Below, piece after piece: positions 20,603 through 29,282 of a stretch of DNA of 56,370 nucleotides. Origin of the DNA: Acinetobacter higginsii. GTDB lineage: Bacteria; Pseudomonadota; Gammaproteobacteria; Pseudomonadales; Moraxellaceae. The stretch lies in assembly GCF_000369525.1 (NCBI RefSeq), contig NZ_KB850071.1, positions 551,631 through 608,000 of the forward strand, read 5' to 3'. The translations under genes and the position numbers were made by a program. The notes under the pieces were generated by a model that saw only the letters and a list, made by a program, of their open reading frames with translations, ran no database searches and was not told where the DNA came from. How positions within the stretch are numbered: position 1 is the first letter of the stretch; each line of letters opens with the position of its first letter.

Positions 20603-20926
20603 ATGGTACGTTTACTGCATTGGTTGATAAGATGTTACCAAATCGCAATTAGTCCATTATTGGGTCCTCGTTGTCGCTATATTCCCACTTGTTCGCAATA
20701 TGCAATCGAAGCCTTGCAGACACATGGCGCGGTCAAAGGTGTATGGTTATCGACTAAGCGAATTTGCCGTTGTCATCCTTGGGGTGGGTCAGGCTATGAT
20801 CCTGTGCCTCGTAAAGCACTTCGTTTTATTTCGTTTCATCAAATAGATTCTCAAATGCATCACGTTGCTGTACCCTTTCGTGATCGTTTATTCAAGCAAA
20901 ATCTCTCTAACCATTTGGGATTATAG
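20603..20926 (+). CDS. yidD: Membrane protein insertion efficiency factor YidD
   Basis: 107-residue protein with the family core [24 protein letters not shown] in two parts (residues 8-31), then [18 protein letters not shown], and the cysteine-rich [17 protein letters not shown] near 52-68. YidD helps YidC-dependent insertion at the inner membrane. Its C-terminal tail (after about residue 72) is longer than the core family and is not conserved as far as I can tell. It ends 2 bp before yidC. Confidence 0.95.
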   Translation: MVRLLHWLIRCYQIAISPLLGPRCRYIPTCSQYAIEALQTHGAVKGVWLSTKRICRCHPWGGSGYDPVPRKALRFISFHQIDSQMHHVAVPFRDRLFKQNLSNHLGL

Positions 20927-20928
20927 AT

Positions 20929-22689
20929 ATGCAACAATGGGCCAGATTTGCAATTCTTGGAGCCATGTTTGTTACCGCATATTTGCTTATTTTGGCTTGG
21001 CAAAAAGATTATGGTCATGCTGCACCAGCACCGCAACAACAAGCGGCTGCTGTGACTGCACATGAAGTATCTGCAGATTTGCCAAATGCTCAAAATGCAA
21101 CAGCGGCTTCAGACTTGCCACAAGCAAATGTGACTGCATCACAAGCCACAGAACATAATACATCTGTGAGTCAGCAACTGATTTCAGTACAAACTGATCT
21201 TTATCACCTGTGGATCAATCCAAAAGGTGGTGATATCGTCCGTATTGAATTGTTAAGCCATGATGAAAGCAAAGACAGCGACAAACCGTTTGTCATGCTG
21301 GAAAGCGATGCGAAACGTACTTACGTCGCTCAATCTGGTTTAATTGGTTTAAATGGACCAGATAGCAGCCGTGGCGGTCGTCCAATGTATGATGTTGAAA
21401 AAACAGCATACACGTTGGCAGATGCGAAAAGCGTTGCGTCGAAAGATGGTAAAACACAGCAAGTGTTGACTGTGCCGTTGGTATTTAAAACACCTGAAGG
21501 TGTGGAAGTGATCAAATCGTTCACCTTCACGCAAGGCGATTACCCAATTACCGTTAAACATCAAGTCATTAACCGCAGTCAGCAAAGCTGGCAAGGTCAA
21601 ATGTTTGGTCAGTTAAAGCGTGATAATTCGGATGACCCAGGTAAGTCTTCACAAGGTATTTTCACCCTGGGTACTTATCTTGGTGGCGCTTGGGGTACAC
21701 CAGATGCGCATTATAACAAGTTAAAATTTACCAACTTTAATGACGAAAAATTAAATGTTGAAGCCAAAGGCGGCTGGGTTGCCATGGTTCAGCATTATTT
21801 TGTGAGCGCATGGATTCCTGGGAACTTAAAACTCACTCAGGCCGATGGTCAGCCATATAATGCAAAATTAGAGTCACGTCAGTCTACGGACGGCATGAAT
21901 ATCATGGGCTTCACTTCTCCAGTGATCAATGTACCTGCAGGTACATCAATGGAAGTGGATGCTAAACTGTATTCAGGTCCAAAAATCCAATCTGAACTCA
22001 AAGACTTAGCTGCTGGTTTAAACCAAACTGTTGATTATGGTTGGTTATGGCCAATTGCGAAATTATTGTTCTTGGGCTTGCAATTCTTCCATAACATTAT
22101 TGGTAACTGGGGCTGGTCAATTATCTTATTGACGATCTTGGTGAAGTTGATTTTATGGCCACTTTCTTCAAAAAGTTATCGTTCGATGGCGAAAATGCGT
22201 GTGATTGCGCCAGAAATGCAACGCATGAAAGAAGAGTTTGGTGAAGACCGCATGCGTTTCTCGCAAGAAATGATGGCCTTATACAAGCGTGAACAAGTCA
22301 ACCCATTGTCTGGTTGCTTGCCGTTGCTATTACAAATGCCGATTTTCTTAGCCTTGTATTGGGTATTGATGGAATCAGTTGAACTCCGTCATGCACCATG
22401 GTTAGGCTGGATTCAAGATTTATCTGCGATGGATCCATGGTTTATCTTGCCGTTGATCATGGGTGTGACCATGTTCGTTCAGCAAATGTTGAACCCACAA
22501 CCGACTGATCCAATGCAGGCAAAAGTGTTCCGTATCATGCCAATCATGTTTACGGTATTCATGTTGTTCTTCCCTGCGGGCTTAGTGCTTTACTGGATCG
22601 TCAACAACAGTATTACCATTTTGCAACAATGGTTTATTAACAAAGGTGTCGAAAAAGACCGTCTCAACAAGGTTGAGCCGAGCGCTTAA
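20929..22689 (+). CDS. yidC: Membrane protein insertase YidC
   Basis: Inner-membrane insertase working alone or with SecYEG. 586 residues. An N-terminal anchor (about 5-24) is followed by a low-complexity A/Q/T-rich stretch. The large periplasmic beta domain (about 75-350) contains GYFSLVSAW-like elements (here HYFVSAWIPG). The conserved five-helix core has FLGLQFFHNIIGNWGWSIIL (about 380-400), SYRSMAKMRVIAPEMQRMKE with the amphipathic helix, PLSGCLPLLLQMPIFLALYW, and a final WIVNNSITILQQWFINK. A terminator follows at 22708. Confidence 0.97.
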   Translation: MQQWARFAILGAMFVTAYLLILAWQKDYGHAAPAPQQQAAAVTAHEVSADLPNAQNATAASDLPQANVTASQATEHNTSVSQQLISVQTDLYHLWINPKGGDIVRIELLSHDESKDSDKPFVMLESDAKRTYVAQSGLIGLNGPDSSRGGRPMYDVEKTAYTLADAKSVASKDGKTQQVLTVPLVFKTPEGVEVIKSFTFTQGDYPITVKHQVINRSQQSWQGQMFGQLKRDNSDDPGKSSQGIFTLGTYLGGAWGTPDAHYNKLKFTNFNDEKLNVEAKGGWVAMVQHYFVSAWIPGNLKLTQADGQPYNAKLESRQSTDGMNIMGFTSPVINVPAGTSMEVDAKLYSGPKIQSELKDLAAGLNQTVDYGWLWPIAKLLFLGLQFFHNIIGNWGWSIILLTILVKLILWPLSSKSYRSMAKMRVIAPEMQRMKEEFGEDRMRFSQEMMALYKREQVNPLSGCLPLLLQMPIFLALYWVLMESVELRHAPWLGWIQDLSAMDPWFILPLIMGVTMFVQQMLNPQPTDPMQAKVFRIMPIMFTVFMLFFPAGLVLYWIVNNSITILQQWFINKGVEKDRLNKVEPSA

Positions 22690-22707
22690 GTTCGAACTTT
22701 TACTGAA

Positions 22708-22747
22708 TAAATCCGCTTAAGATGGTAATCTTAGGCGGATTTTTCTT
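22708..22747 (+). terminator. Terminator after yidC
   Basis: A stem of about 15 bp formed by AAATCCGCTTAAGAT and ATCTTAGGCGGATTT (one mismatch) with a 4-nt loop is followed by TTCTTTG. It separates yidC from mnmE, so mnmE probably has its own promoter. Confidence 0.85.
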
Positions 22748-22803
22748 TGTCTGTATTGAGTGGTTGAACCCAACAACCCTTGCGTTTTTTAGGTGAATTT
22801 AAC

Positions 22804-24159
22804 ATGCAACATCAAACCACAATTGCTGCGATTGCTACCCCATTAGGTCGTGGTGGTGTGGGGGTGATTCGACTCTCTGGACCGAAAGCTTATGCCATAG
22901 CAGAGCAACTGACCCAGAAAAAGCTCCCTGCGGCACGCATGGCAGGTTTCCGCCAGTTTTGTGATGCCGATGGCTCGGTGATGGATGAAGGCATTGTATT
23001 GTGCTTTCCGAACCCGCACTCCTTTACTGGGGAAGATGTGGTGGAGTTACAGGGGCATGGCGGTCCAGTCATTCAAAATGCCCTGTTAGCACGTTTACTG
23101 GATTTGGGCGCAACTGCTGCAAAGGCGGGTGAGTTTTCCATGCGTGCCTTTGAAAATGGCAAAATGGATCTGGTGCAAGCAGAAGCAATTGCCGATTTGA
23201 TTGATGCGACATCACAGGCGGCAGCACGTTCGGCGGTTCGTTCTTTACAAGGTGCTTTTTCAACCAAAATTAATACGGTTTTAGAAAAGCTGATTCACTT
23301 ACGTTTGCATGTTGAAGCCGCGATTGATTTCCCAGAAGAAGAAATTGACTTCTTGGCTGACGGAAAGATTTTGGCCTTGTTGGACGATGTACAAGACTCA
23401 GTTCAAGCGGTACAGCAGTCTGCGCGGCAAGGCCAGTTATTACGTGAAGGTTTACAGGTGGTGATTGCGGGTAAGCCAAATGCAGGTAAATCCAGCCTGT
23501 TGAACGCGCTCGCAGGCCATGAACGTGCCATTGTGACCGATATTGCAGGTACTACTCGTGATGTACTACATGAAAAGATCAGTTTAAATGGCTTGCCGAT
23601 TACCCTAACTGATACTGCAGGTTTACGTGAAACCGGTGATATTGTTGAGCAAGAAGGGATTCGTCGTGCGATTAAGGAAATCGAGCAGGCAGATTTATTG
23701 CTGTTGGTTTATGACTTAAATCAGGGTGATGAACCTTTGCAATTGGCGCATGAATATTTTGCAGAGCATTTAGAGCCAAAACGTTTGTTATTGATTGGCA
23801 ATAAATGTGATTTAACGGGTCAAGATGCCACGTTAAGCGATTATCAGGGCTTTCGTCATATCAGCGTTTCTGCAAAACAAGATATGGGGGTTCAAGCGCT
23901 CATAGATGCGATTACAGCGCATGCTGGCTTTCAGCCTGAAGAAGATACCTTTATTGCCAGAACACGCCATTTAGACGCAATGAAGCGCACTCAGCGCTAC
24001 TTGTCTGAGGCGCGTGAGCAACTCGTTGTGTTTAATGCGGGTGAACTGGTGGCTGAATCATTGCGTCTAGCACAAAATGCACTGGGTGAAATCACAGGTG
24101 ATTTCAGTGCCGATGACTTGCTGGGTAAGATTTTTGGTTCGTTCTGTATTGGTAAATAA
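22804..24159 (+). CDS. mnmE: tRNA modification GTPase MnmE
   Basis: With MnmG, makes the (carboxymethyl)aminomethyl group on U34 of certain tRNAs. 451 residues. The N-terminal folate-binding domain starts MQHQTTIAAIATPLGRGGVG. The G domain has GKPNAGKSSLLNALAG (about 219-234), DIAGTTRDV, DTAGLRE and NKCD. The C-terminus CIGK carries the catalytic cysteine of the CxGK motif. The ATG at 22804 has AGGTG 8 nt upstream; an in-frame TTG at 22780 is not needed. mnmG is not in the window. Confidence 0.97.
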   Translation: MQHQTTIAAIATPLGRGGVGVIRLSGPKAYAIAEQLTQKKLPAARMAGFRQFCDADGSVMDEGIVLCFPNPHSFTGEDVVELQGHGGPVIQNALLARLLDLGATAAKAGEFSMRAFENGKMDLVQAEAIADLIDATSQAAARSAVRSLQGAFSTKINTVLEKLIHLRLHVEAAIDFPEEEIDFLADGKILALLDDVQDSVQAVQQSARQGQLLREGLQVVIAGKPNAGKSSLLNALAGHERAIVTDIAGTTRDVLHEKISLNGLPITLTDTAGLRETGDIVEQEGIRRAIKEIEQADLLLLVYDLNQGDEPLQLAHEYFAEHLEPKRLLLIGNKCDLTGQDATLSDYQGFRHISVSAKQDMGVQALIDAITAHAGFQPEEDTFIARTRHLDAMKRTQRYLSEAREQLVVFNAGELVAESLRLAQNALGEITGDFSADDLLGKIFGSFCIGK

Positions 24160-24177
24160 TGAATTAAATCAAAAATT

Positions 24178-24213
24178 AATGGCTTGGGTTGTGTTGCAAT
24201 CCAAGCCATTTTT
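24178..24213. terminator. Terminator between convergent mnmE and the PilU-like gene
   Basis: Stem AATGGCTTGGG / TCCAAGCCATT followed by TTTTTT on the plus strand. On the minus strand the same stem is followed by an A/T-rich run, so it may act on both genes. Confidence 0.8.
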
Positions 24214-24217
24214 TCTA

Positions 24218-25405
24218 TCACTGATCTTCAGTTTGTTGCTCTTCTTCAGGCTTTTCTTCTTGTACCACATTTAACGCAGTCATCATTGCAACGGGCGCGC
24301 CTTCTTGGCGAGTACTTTTCAGCTTGATCTGTAAACGCAATTCATTGACTGAATCGGCATTGCGTAAGGCTTCATCATAGCTAATTGCGCCTTCGTTATA
24401 CAGCTCAAATAAGGCTTGGTCGAAGGTTTGCATACCCAGCTCACGCGATTTGCTCATAATCTCTTTCAGTGCATGGAACTGTCCTTTGAGAATATTGTCG
24501 GCAATCAATGGGGTATTCAATAAAATTTCAATTGCAGCACGACGACCTTTGCCATCTTGGGTACGTACCAGACGTTGCGAAATAATGCCTTTCATATTGG
24601 ATGAAAGATCCATCAGCAATTGATTGCGACGCTCTTCTGGGAAAAAGTTAATAATTCGATCCAGTGCTTGGTTGGCATTATTGGCGTGTAGGGTACCTAA
24701 GCAAAGATGACCTGTTTCCGCAAAGGCAATTGCATGTTCCATGGTTTCAGTATCACGGATTTCACCAATCAGAATCACATCAGGCGCCTGACGTAGCGTG
24801 TTTTTCAAGGCGTGGTGCCATGAATGACAATCAACCCCCACTTCACGATGGGTAATCATCGATTTTTTGTGTTTATGCACGTATTCCACTGGGTCTTCAA
24901 CGGTAATGATATGTCCCGCTGAGTTTTCATTACGATGGTCAATCATGGCTGCCAAAGAGGTGGATTTGCCTGAACCTGTCCCTCCAACAACCAACACCAG
25001 ACCACGCTTTTCCATAATCACATTTTTCAAAGATTCTGGCAGTTTCAGCTTTTGAAAGGTTGGAATTTCTGAGGTAATGGTACGAATCACCATACCAATT
25101 TGCAGCTGTTGTTTAAACACATTGACACGGAAACGGGAAACATTGGGCACATTGATTGCGAAATTACATTCCCATTCTGTTTCAAATTCTTGGCGCTGTT
25201 TTTCATTCATCAAACTATAGGCAAATAGCTTGGTTTTATCTGCGGTGAGTGCCTGTTGCCCCAATGGACGCATCAGGCCTTGCAATTTAATGCTCGGTGG
25301 AAAATCAGCGGTGATAAATAAATCGGATCCCCCATATTCCACTACTTTGCTAAGCATATGAAACATAAAGGTTTTGGCTTCTTCTAATAGTTCCGCGTTA
25401 TACAT
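24218..25405 (-). CDS. PilT/PilU family type IV pilus ATPase, PilU-like
   Basis: Hexameric AAA+ secretion ATPase that powers pilus retraction at the base of type IVa pili. 395 residues: N-terminal PAS-like domain with GGSDLFITADFPPS and ECNFAINVPNVSRFRVNVF, Walker A GGTGSGKSTS, Asp box HIITVEDPVEYVHKH, Walker B DVILIGEIRDTET, His box GHLCLGTLHANN. The tail after about residue 345 is long and acidic (EEKPEEEQQTEDQ). The sequence resembles PilU more than PilT. No other pilus gene is near, so it may be a third retraction-type ATPase outside the usual pilT-pilU pair. Start at 25405; ribosome site weak. Confidence 0.85.
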   Translation of the reverse strand: MYNAELLEEAKTFMFHMLSKVVEYGGSDLFITADFPPSIKLQGLMRPLGQQALTADKTKLFAYSLMNEKQRQEFETEWECNFAINVPNVSRFRVNVFKQQLQIGMVIRTITSEIPTFQKLKLPESLKNVIMEKRGLVLVVGGTGSGKSTSLAAMIDHRNENSAGHIITVEDPVEYVHKHKKSMITHREVGVDCHSWHHALKNTLRQAPDVILIGEIRDTETMEHAIAFAETGHLCLGTLHANNANQALDRIINFFPEERRNQLLMDLSSNMKGIISQRLVRTQDGKGRRAAIEILLNTPLIADNILKGQFHALKEIMSKSRELGMQTFDQALFELYNEGAISYDEALRNADSVNELRLQIKLKSTRQEGAPVAMMTALNVVQEEKPEEEQQTEDQ

Positions 25406-25721
25406 TGAGCTACCTAAATTTTAACAATGAAGCGAAGTTCATTGCTGTAATACGATGATAATCATCCCGATAGGGAAACATTTTTTTGTTTCTTGAAAAT
25501 GAATAATGATAGATCAAGGCGACTCGATTTAGGCCATTTTATTCCATCATTTTCACTGTGCTGCTGAATGATGCGAATTATTCCAAAAAGCGAGGTATTG
25601 ATCTATGTACTTTTTTAAAAATATTAAATAATTATCAATGTGATGGACCTAAATTGTCAGTTTTTTACTGAATCGATCGCTTGCAGCATGTGTATGGGTG
25701 AATGTGAACAGAATAAACGGA

Positions 25722-25737
25722 TGTTCCACGTGAAACA
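25722..25737. promoter_or_regulatory. parS: parS site in the 25406-25840 intergenic region
   Basis: TGTTCCACGTGAAACA differs from the consensus TGTTTCACGTGAAACA at one position. It lies about 6 kb right of oriC. The rest of this 435-bp gap between the divergent PilU-like gene and dsbC is AT-rich and shows no supportable gene. Confidence 0.85.
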
Positions 25738-25840
25738 TCGCATGAATTGGTTGAGTTTTGGTTGTTACTGAGTAAGCTTGGCTGTTGAGCGGCTTGAGAC
25801 TGATTACAATAGCCGCTGATTTTTGAATTGAGTGTTCGTC

Positions 25841-26539
25841 ATGTTAAAAAAAATTGGGATGTTCTCATTATTGAGCTGTATGTCAGCGATGAGTTTTGCC
25901 AATGTAGACAGCTTAAAAAGCAATTTAAATAAGCAATATCCCAATATCCAAGTCAGCAACATCCAACCTACAGAAATGACTGGTTTATATAGCGCCAGTC
26001 TGGATAATCAGATTATTTATTTGGATGAAAGTGCACAACACATGTTTGTGGGTTCTATGGTGCGCTTAAAAGATCAAAAGAATCTGACCAAGGATTTAGT
26101 GATCCAACAAAATTCGATTGACTGGAAACAACTGCCTTTTAAGGATGCGATTAAAACGGTTAAAGGTAATGGTAAGCGTGAGTTAGCGGTATTTTCGGAC
26201 CCAAATTGTTCATATTGCAAAAAATTAGAAGCTGAACTGGACAAGCTGACCGATGTGACGATTTATACCTTTATCTATGCTTTAAAACCACAATCGATCG
26301 CGGTGTCAAAATCGGTTTGGTGTGATGCCAATCCAGCCTATGCATGGAAAAACTTGCTACAAAAGAATCTGCAACCGAAAGAAAAAAGTTGTGCCAACCC
26401 GATTGAGCGTAACCTTGAACTCGGTCGTAAACTTGCTGTGGATGCCACGCCAACCTTGATTTTCTCAAATGGTTTGAAAATGGTCGGTGGACGCAGTGCT
26501 GAAGAAATTCAGATGATTTGGAAAGAGCTCGGACTCTAA
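25841..26539 (+). CDS. dsbC: Thiol:disulfide interchange protein DsbC
   Basis: Periplasmic disulfide isomerase/thioredoxin-fold protein. About 232 residues. A signal peptide (MLKKIGMFSLLSCMSAMSFA) precedes the N-terminal dimerisation domain (VDSLKSNLNKQYPNIQVSNI...). The thioredoxin domain has the active site FSDPNCSYCKKLE near residue 125 and the cis-Pro loop VDATPTLIFSNG near 203. The CSYC active site differs from the CGYC of E. coli. Two further cysteines (VWCDAN, KSCANP) match the structural pair of DsbC. The frame opens at a GTG 9 nt earlier; the ATG at 25841 gives the better signal peptide. Confidence 0.9.
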   Translation: MLKKIGMFSLLSCMSAMSFANVDSLKSNLNKQYPNIQVSNIQPTEMTGLYSASLDNQIIYLDESAQHMFVGSMVRLKDQKNLTKDLVIQQNSIDWKQLPFKDAIKTVKGNGKRELAVFSDPNCSYCKKLEAELDKLTDVTIYTFIYALKPQSIAVSKSVWCDANPAYAWKNLLQKNLQPKEKSCANPIERNLELGRKLAVDATPTLIFSNGLKMVGGRSAEEIQMIWKELGL

Positions 26540-26546
26540 TGAAAAA

Positions 26547-26580
26547 GCTCCCCAATCATCGATTAAAATGAATGGGGAGC
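26547..26580 (-). terminator. Terminator of the GlsB/YeaQ gene
   Basis: A 13-bp stem GCTCCCCAATCAT / ATGAATGGGGAGC (one mismatch) is followed on the minus strand by TTTTTC. It also sits just after dsbC and may stop both transcripts. Confidence 0.8.
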
Positions 26581-26593
26581 CTTCATAAGGGAT

Positions 26594-26845
26594 TTAACTT
26601 TTTTTGGTGATGAGTTTATAAAGGAATAAAATAATCACCGCACCCAGAACAGACGCAATAAAACCTGCTGCCGAATTTTCAGCATATAAGCCAAGTAAAC
26701 GTCCACCGTAAGTGGCGAGTAATGAACCTGCGATACCCAATAAGGTCGTGACAATAAAGCCAGCTTTGTCATCACCTGGATGTATTGCGCGTGCAATTAA
26801 ACCAGCAAAAAAACCAACAACAATGGCTACAATCAGAGACCACAT
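26594..26845 (-). CDS. GlsB/YeaQ/YmgE family stress-response membrane protein
   Basis: 83-residue protein with three hydrophobic helices (about 2-20, 28-48, 59-77). Family landmarks are FFAGLIARAIHPGDDKAGFI and a GIAGSLLATYGGRLLGLY block. Members are often annotated 'transglycosylase-associated' and tied to stress responses; the molecular role is unknown. The ATG at 26845 follows AAGGAGA. Confidence 0.88.
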   Translation of the reverse strand: MWSLIVAIVVGFFAGLIARAIHPGDDKAGFIVTTLLGIAGSLLATYGGRLLGLYAENSAAGFIASVLGAVIILFLYKLITKKS

Positions 26846-26981
26846 TATCTTTTCTCCTTGTTTTAAAAGCGGTATTTCTTATTATCCTGCTTGATTCGAG
26901 CCTACTTTGTCTGTAGTGGATTGCCTATTTATGTCGTATTTTTGTGCACTCTTTAGCAGGCTTTGTTTAATCACACAGCAT

Positions 26982-27004
26982 AAAAAAGGTGCCCTAAAGC
27001 ACCT
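26982..27004 (-). terminator. Terminator after hpt
   Basis: Stem AGGTGC / GCACCT with a 6-nt loop is followed on the minus strand by TTTTTTATG. It lies 70 bp past the hpt stop. The rest of 26846-27073 shows no gene. Confidence 0.75.
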
Positions 27005-27073
27005 GAGTCGGCATTATGATCAGCCCATGACAGTTGTCATCGGTATTGATGCAATGCTAGTAAGGTTGAGTCA

Positions 27074-27601
27074 TTAAAGACCGATTTCACCAATAAATGG
27101 GAGGTGACGGTACTTTTGATCGAAATCTAAACCATAACCGACAATAAAGCGATCTTCGACTTCGAAACCGAGGAATTTGACTTCTAACGGAATTTCACGG
27201 CGTGATGGCTTACTGACCAGCGTACACAATTCAATCGAGTTCGGGTTACGTGTTTTCAGCATTTCAACCACTTTACTGAGGGTATTACCTGAGTCGATAA
27301 TATCTTCGACTACCAGCACATCTTTACCGTGAATTTCGCCATCAAGATCTTTTAAAATTTTGACATCACGAGAGGAAACGGTTCCACCACCATAACTAGA
27401 CACGGTCATAAAATCGAGTTCATGTGGTTTGTCGATGGCACGGCATAAATCTGCCATAAAAATGACTGAACCACGTAATAAGCCGATCAGTACCAGTTCT
27501 TTATCACTTTGAGCATAGTGTGCATTGATCTTTTCGCCCAGTTCTTTGACTTTGGCTTGAATCTCTTCACTTGAAATCATAATGCGCATTGCAATGGTCA
27601 T
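27074..27601 (-). CDS. hpt: Hypoxanthine phosphoribosyltransferase
   Basis: Purine salvage enzyme making IMP (and often GMP) from hypoxanthine (guanine) and PRPP. 175 residues. The PRPP-binding motif VLVVEDIIDSGNTLSKV lies near residue 100, MISSEEIQAKVKELGEKIN at the N-terminus, and LDFMTVSSYGGG before the PRPP loop. The start at 27601 has AGGAAT 6 nt upstream; in-frame ATGs 12 and 21 nt later are less well placed. The upstream neighbour on the same strand is guaD, also purine salvage, but a hairpin lies between them. Confidence 0.93.
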   Translation of the reverse strand: MTIAMRIMISSEEIQAKVKELGEKINAHYAQSDKELVLIGLLRGSVIFMADLCRAIDKPHELDFMTVSSYGGGTVSSRDVKILKDLDGEIHGKDVLVVEDIIDSGNTLSKVVEMLKTRNPNSIELCTLVSKPSRREIPLEVKFLGFEVEDRFIVGYGLDFDQKYRHLPFIGEIGL

Positions 27602-27635
27602 CGGTAGATTCCTAAAACTTAAAAACGGGAAAAAT

Positions 27636-27661
27636 AAAAAAGGTGTTGACCTGCAACACCT
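27636..27661 (-). terminator. Terminator after guaD / small membrane ORF
   Basis: Stem AGGTGTTG / CAACACCT with a 5-nt loop is followed on the minus strand by TTTTTTATTTTT. Confidence 0.85.
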
Positions 27662-27705
27662 CGAAATCTTGAGCTAATCCGCCAATTTTAAAACAAAATC
27701 ACCGT

Positions 27706-27855
27706 TCATGCACCTTTTGATGATGAAGAATATGTTTCATTTTGAGCAGATGCACGGTCACGTTTTAACAGAACAGCGCATCCAACGGCCAATATGATCC
27801 ACCCAAGTTTCTGTTTATTTAAACGTTTCGCTTTGGCTGTAGGCTTTTTGTCCAT
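27706..27855 (-). CDS. Small single-pass membrane protein (49 aa), hypothetical
   Basis: Starts MDKKPTAKAKRLNKQKL inside the last 41 bp of guaD in another frame. A basic N-terminus, one hydrophobic segment WIILAVGCAVLL (about 18-30) and a polar Ser-rich tail ending SSSSKGA. GAGG lies about 12 nt upstream of the ATG, which is far. The charge-helix-polar pattern and its place before the terminator argue for a real gene, but homology was not checked. Function unknown. Confidence 0.45.
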   Translation of the reverse strand: MDKKPTAKAKRLNKQKLGWIILAVGCAVLLKRDRASAQNETYSSSSKGA

Positions 27856-29143
27856 AGATATAGGTTGCCTCAATATTTCGGTCATCGCCCATAGTGAATA
27901 AGGCAAATAGGCTGTCATCAACCGATTTTGAACGGGACTGACGCAGTTGCTGTAATGCGGTCGGTTTCAGGTTCAATACCACAAAATCAGCTTCTTTGCC
28001 GAGATTGAAATTACCGAGCTTGTCATCCAGATGCAAGGCTTTTGCTCCGCCTAAGGTTGCATGATAGAGCGACTCAAACGCAGACAGTTTATCACCTTGT
28101 AGCTGTTGAACCTTGTACGCTTCATTGACGGTTTGCAATAAACTAAACGAGGTCCCTGCCCCAACGTCGGTGCCAAGGCCGACTTTAACCTGCTGTTGCC
28201 AAGTTTTGTTCAATGGGAATAAACCGCTACCCAAGAATAGGTTTGAGGTTGGACAGAAGGCAATTGCAGAATCAGTCTCATGCATGCATTTCCATTCAGC
28301 ATCTTCTAAGTGGACACAGTGTGCGAATACCGAGCGCTGGCCAGTTAAGCCATAGTGATGATAGACATCCAGATAACCCTTTTGCTCAGGGAACAAATCT
28401 TTGACCCAAGCAATCTCATCTTTATTTTCACTCAAATGGGTATGCACATAGACATCTGGGAATTGTGCTTTGAGTTGGCCTGCTTTTTCGAGTTGTTCTG
28501 GGGTGGAGGTCGGCGCAAAACGTGGGGTAATTGCATACAGTGCACGACCTTGGCCATGCCACTTCTCAATTAATGCTTTAGAATCGTTATAGCCGCTGTC
28601 TGCGGTGTCACACAAGGCTTCGGGTGCATGACGATCCATCATGACTTTACCCGCGATTAAGCGCATTTGGTGCTGTGCTGCGGCCTCAAATAAGGCATCC
28701 ACCGATTCAGGATGTACCGTACAGAATACCAATGCTGTGGTGGTGCCATTTTTGAGTAGTTCATTGACAAAGAATTGCGCAATTTCTTTCGCATAGGCTT
28801 GGTCTTTGAACTGGATTTCAGTTGGGAAGGTATAGGTGTTTAACCAGCTTAAAAGTTGCTCGCCGTAGGCCCCGACCATTTCAGTTTGTGGAAAGTGAAT
28901 ATGCGTATCGATCATGCCCGGAATGATCAACTGTTCTGGATAATGCTGAATTTCAACGTTTGCAGGAAGATGGGCTTGAGCGTCGTTCCACGTGCCAAAC
29001 CAGCGAATTTTGCCTTGTTCAGTGATCATGACACCATCTTCGAGATAACGCACTTGATCGGCAATTTCAGCAGCTTGGGAAACGGTTTTTTGAATATCTA
29101 AGAAGCGACCACGAATCACCGTGATTGGAGTAGCCAAAGTCAT
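27815..29143 (-). CDS. guaD: Guanine deaminase
   Basis: Hydrolyses guanine to xanthine and ammonia. 442 residues, amidohydrolase fold. The metal-binding motif PGMIDTHIHFPQ is near residue 78, then VYVHTHLSENKDEI (about 230), SVFAHCVHL (about 270), and GLGTDVGAGTSFS (about 325) with the metal-ligand aspartate. Length and motifs match bacterial and eukaryotic guanine deaminases. The next genes downstream on the same strand are a small membrane ORF and hpt, giving a local purine salvage grouping. Start ATG at 29143. Confidence 0.95.
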   Translation of the reverse strand: MTLATPITVIRGRFLDIQKTVSQAAEIADQVRYLEDGVMITEQGKIRWFGTWNDAQAHLPANVEIQHYPEQLIIPGMIDTHIHFPQTEMVGAYGEQLLSWLNTYTFPTEIQFKDQAYAKEIAQFFVNELLKNGTTTALVFCTVHPESVDALFEAAAQHQMRLIAGKVMMDRHAPEALCDTADSGYNDSKALIEKWHGQGRALYAITPRFAPTSTPEQLEKAGQLKAQFPDVYVHTHLSENKDEIAWVKDLFPEQKGYLDVYHHYGLTGQRSVFAHCVHLEDAEWKCMHETDSAIAFCPTSNLFLGSGLFPLNKTWQQQVKVGLGTDVGAGTSFSLLQTVNEAYKVQQLQGDKLSAFESLYHATLGGAKALHLDDKLGNFNLGKEADFVVLNLKPTALQQLRQSRSKSVDDSLFALFTMGDDRNIEATYIYGQKAYSQSETFK

Positions 29144-29282
29144 AACAACCTACAATTTTACTTTTTTCGGTTGATTGTACCTGATTTTGCCAAAGTTACT
29201 GGATTATTCGTCTAATTCATCGGCTTAAAAGGTATATAAATGTGACTCATAATTTAAAGCAACTCAGTTTGGGGAAATCGAA

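Noticed and set aside
28984..28999. CGTTCCACGTGCCAAA inside guaD as a fifth parS site
   Set aside because: Only one half-site fits; five or more mismatches from the consensus.
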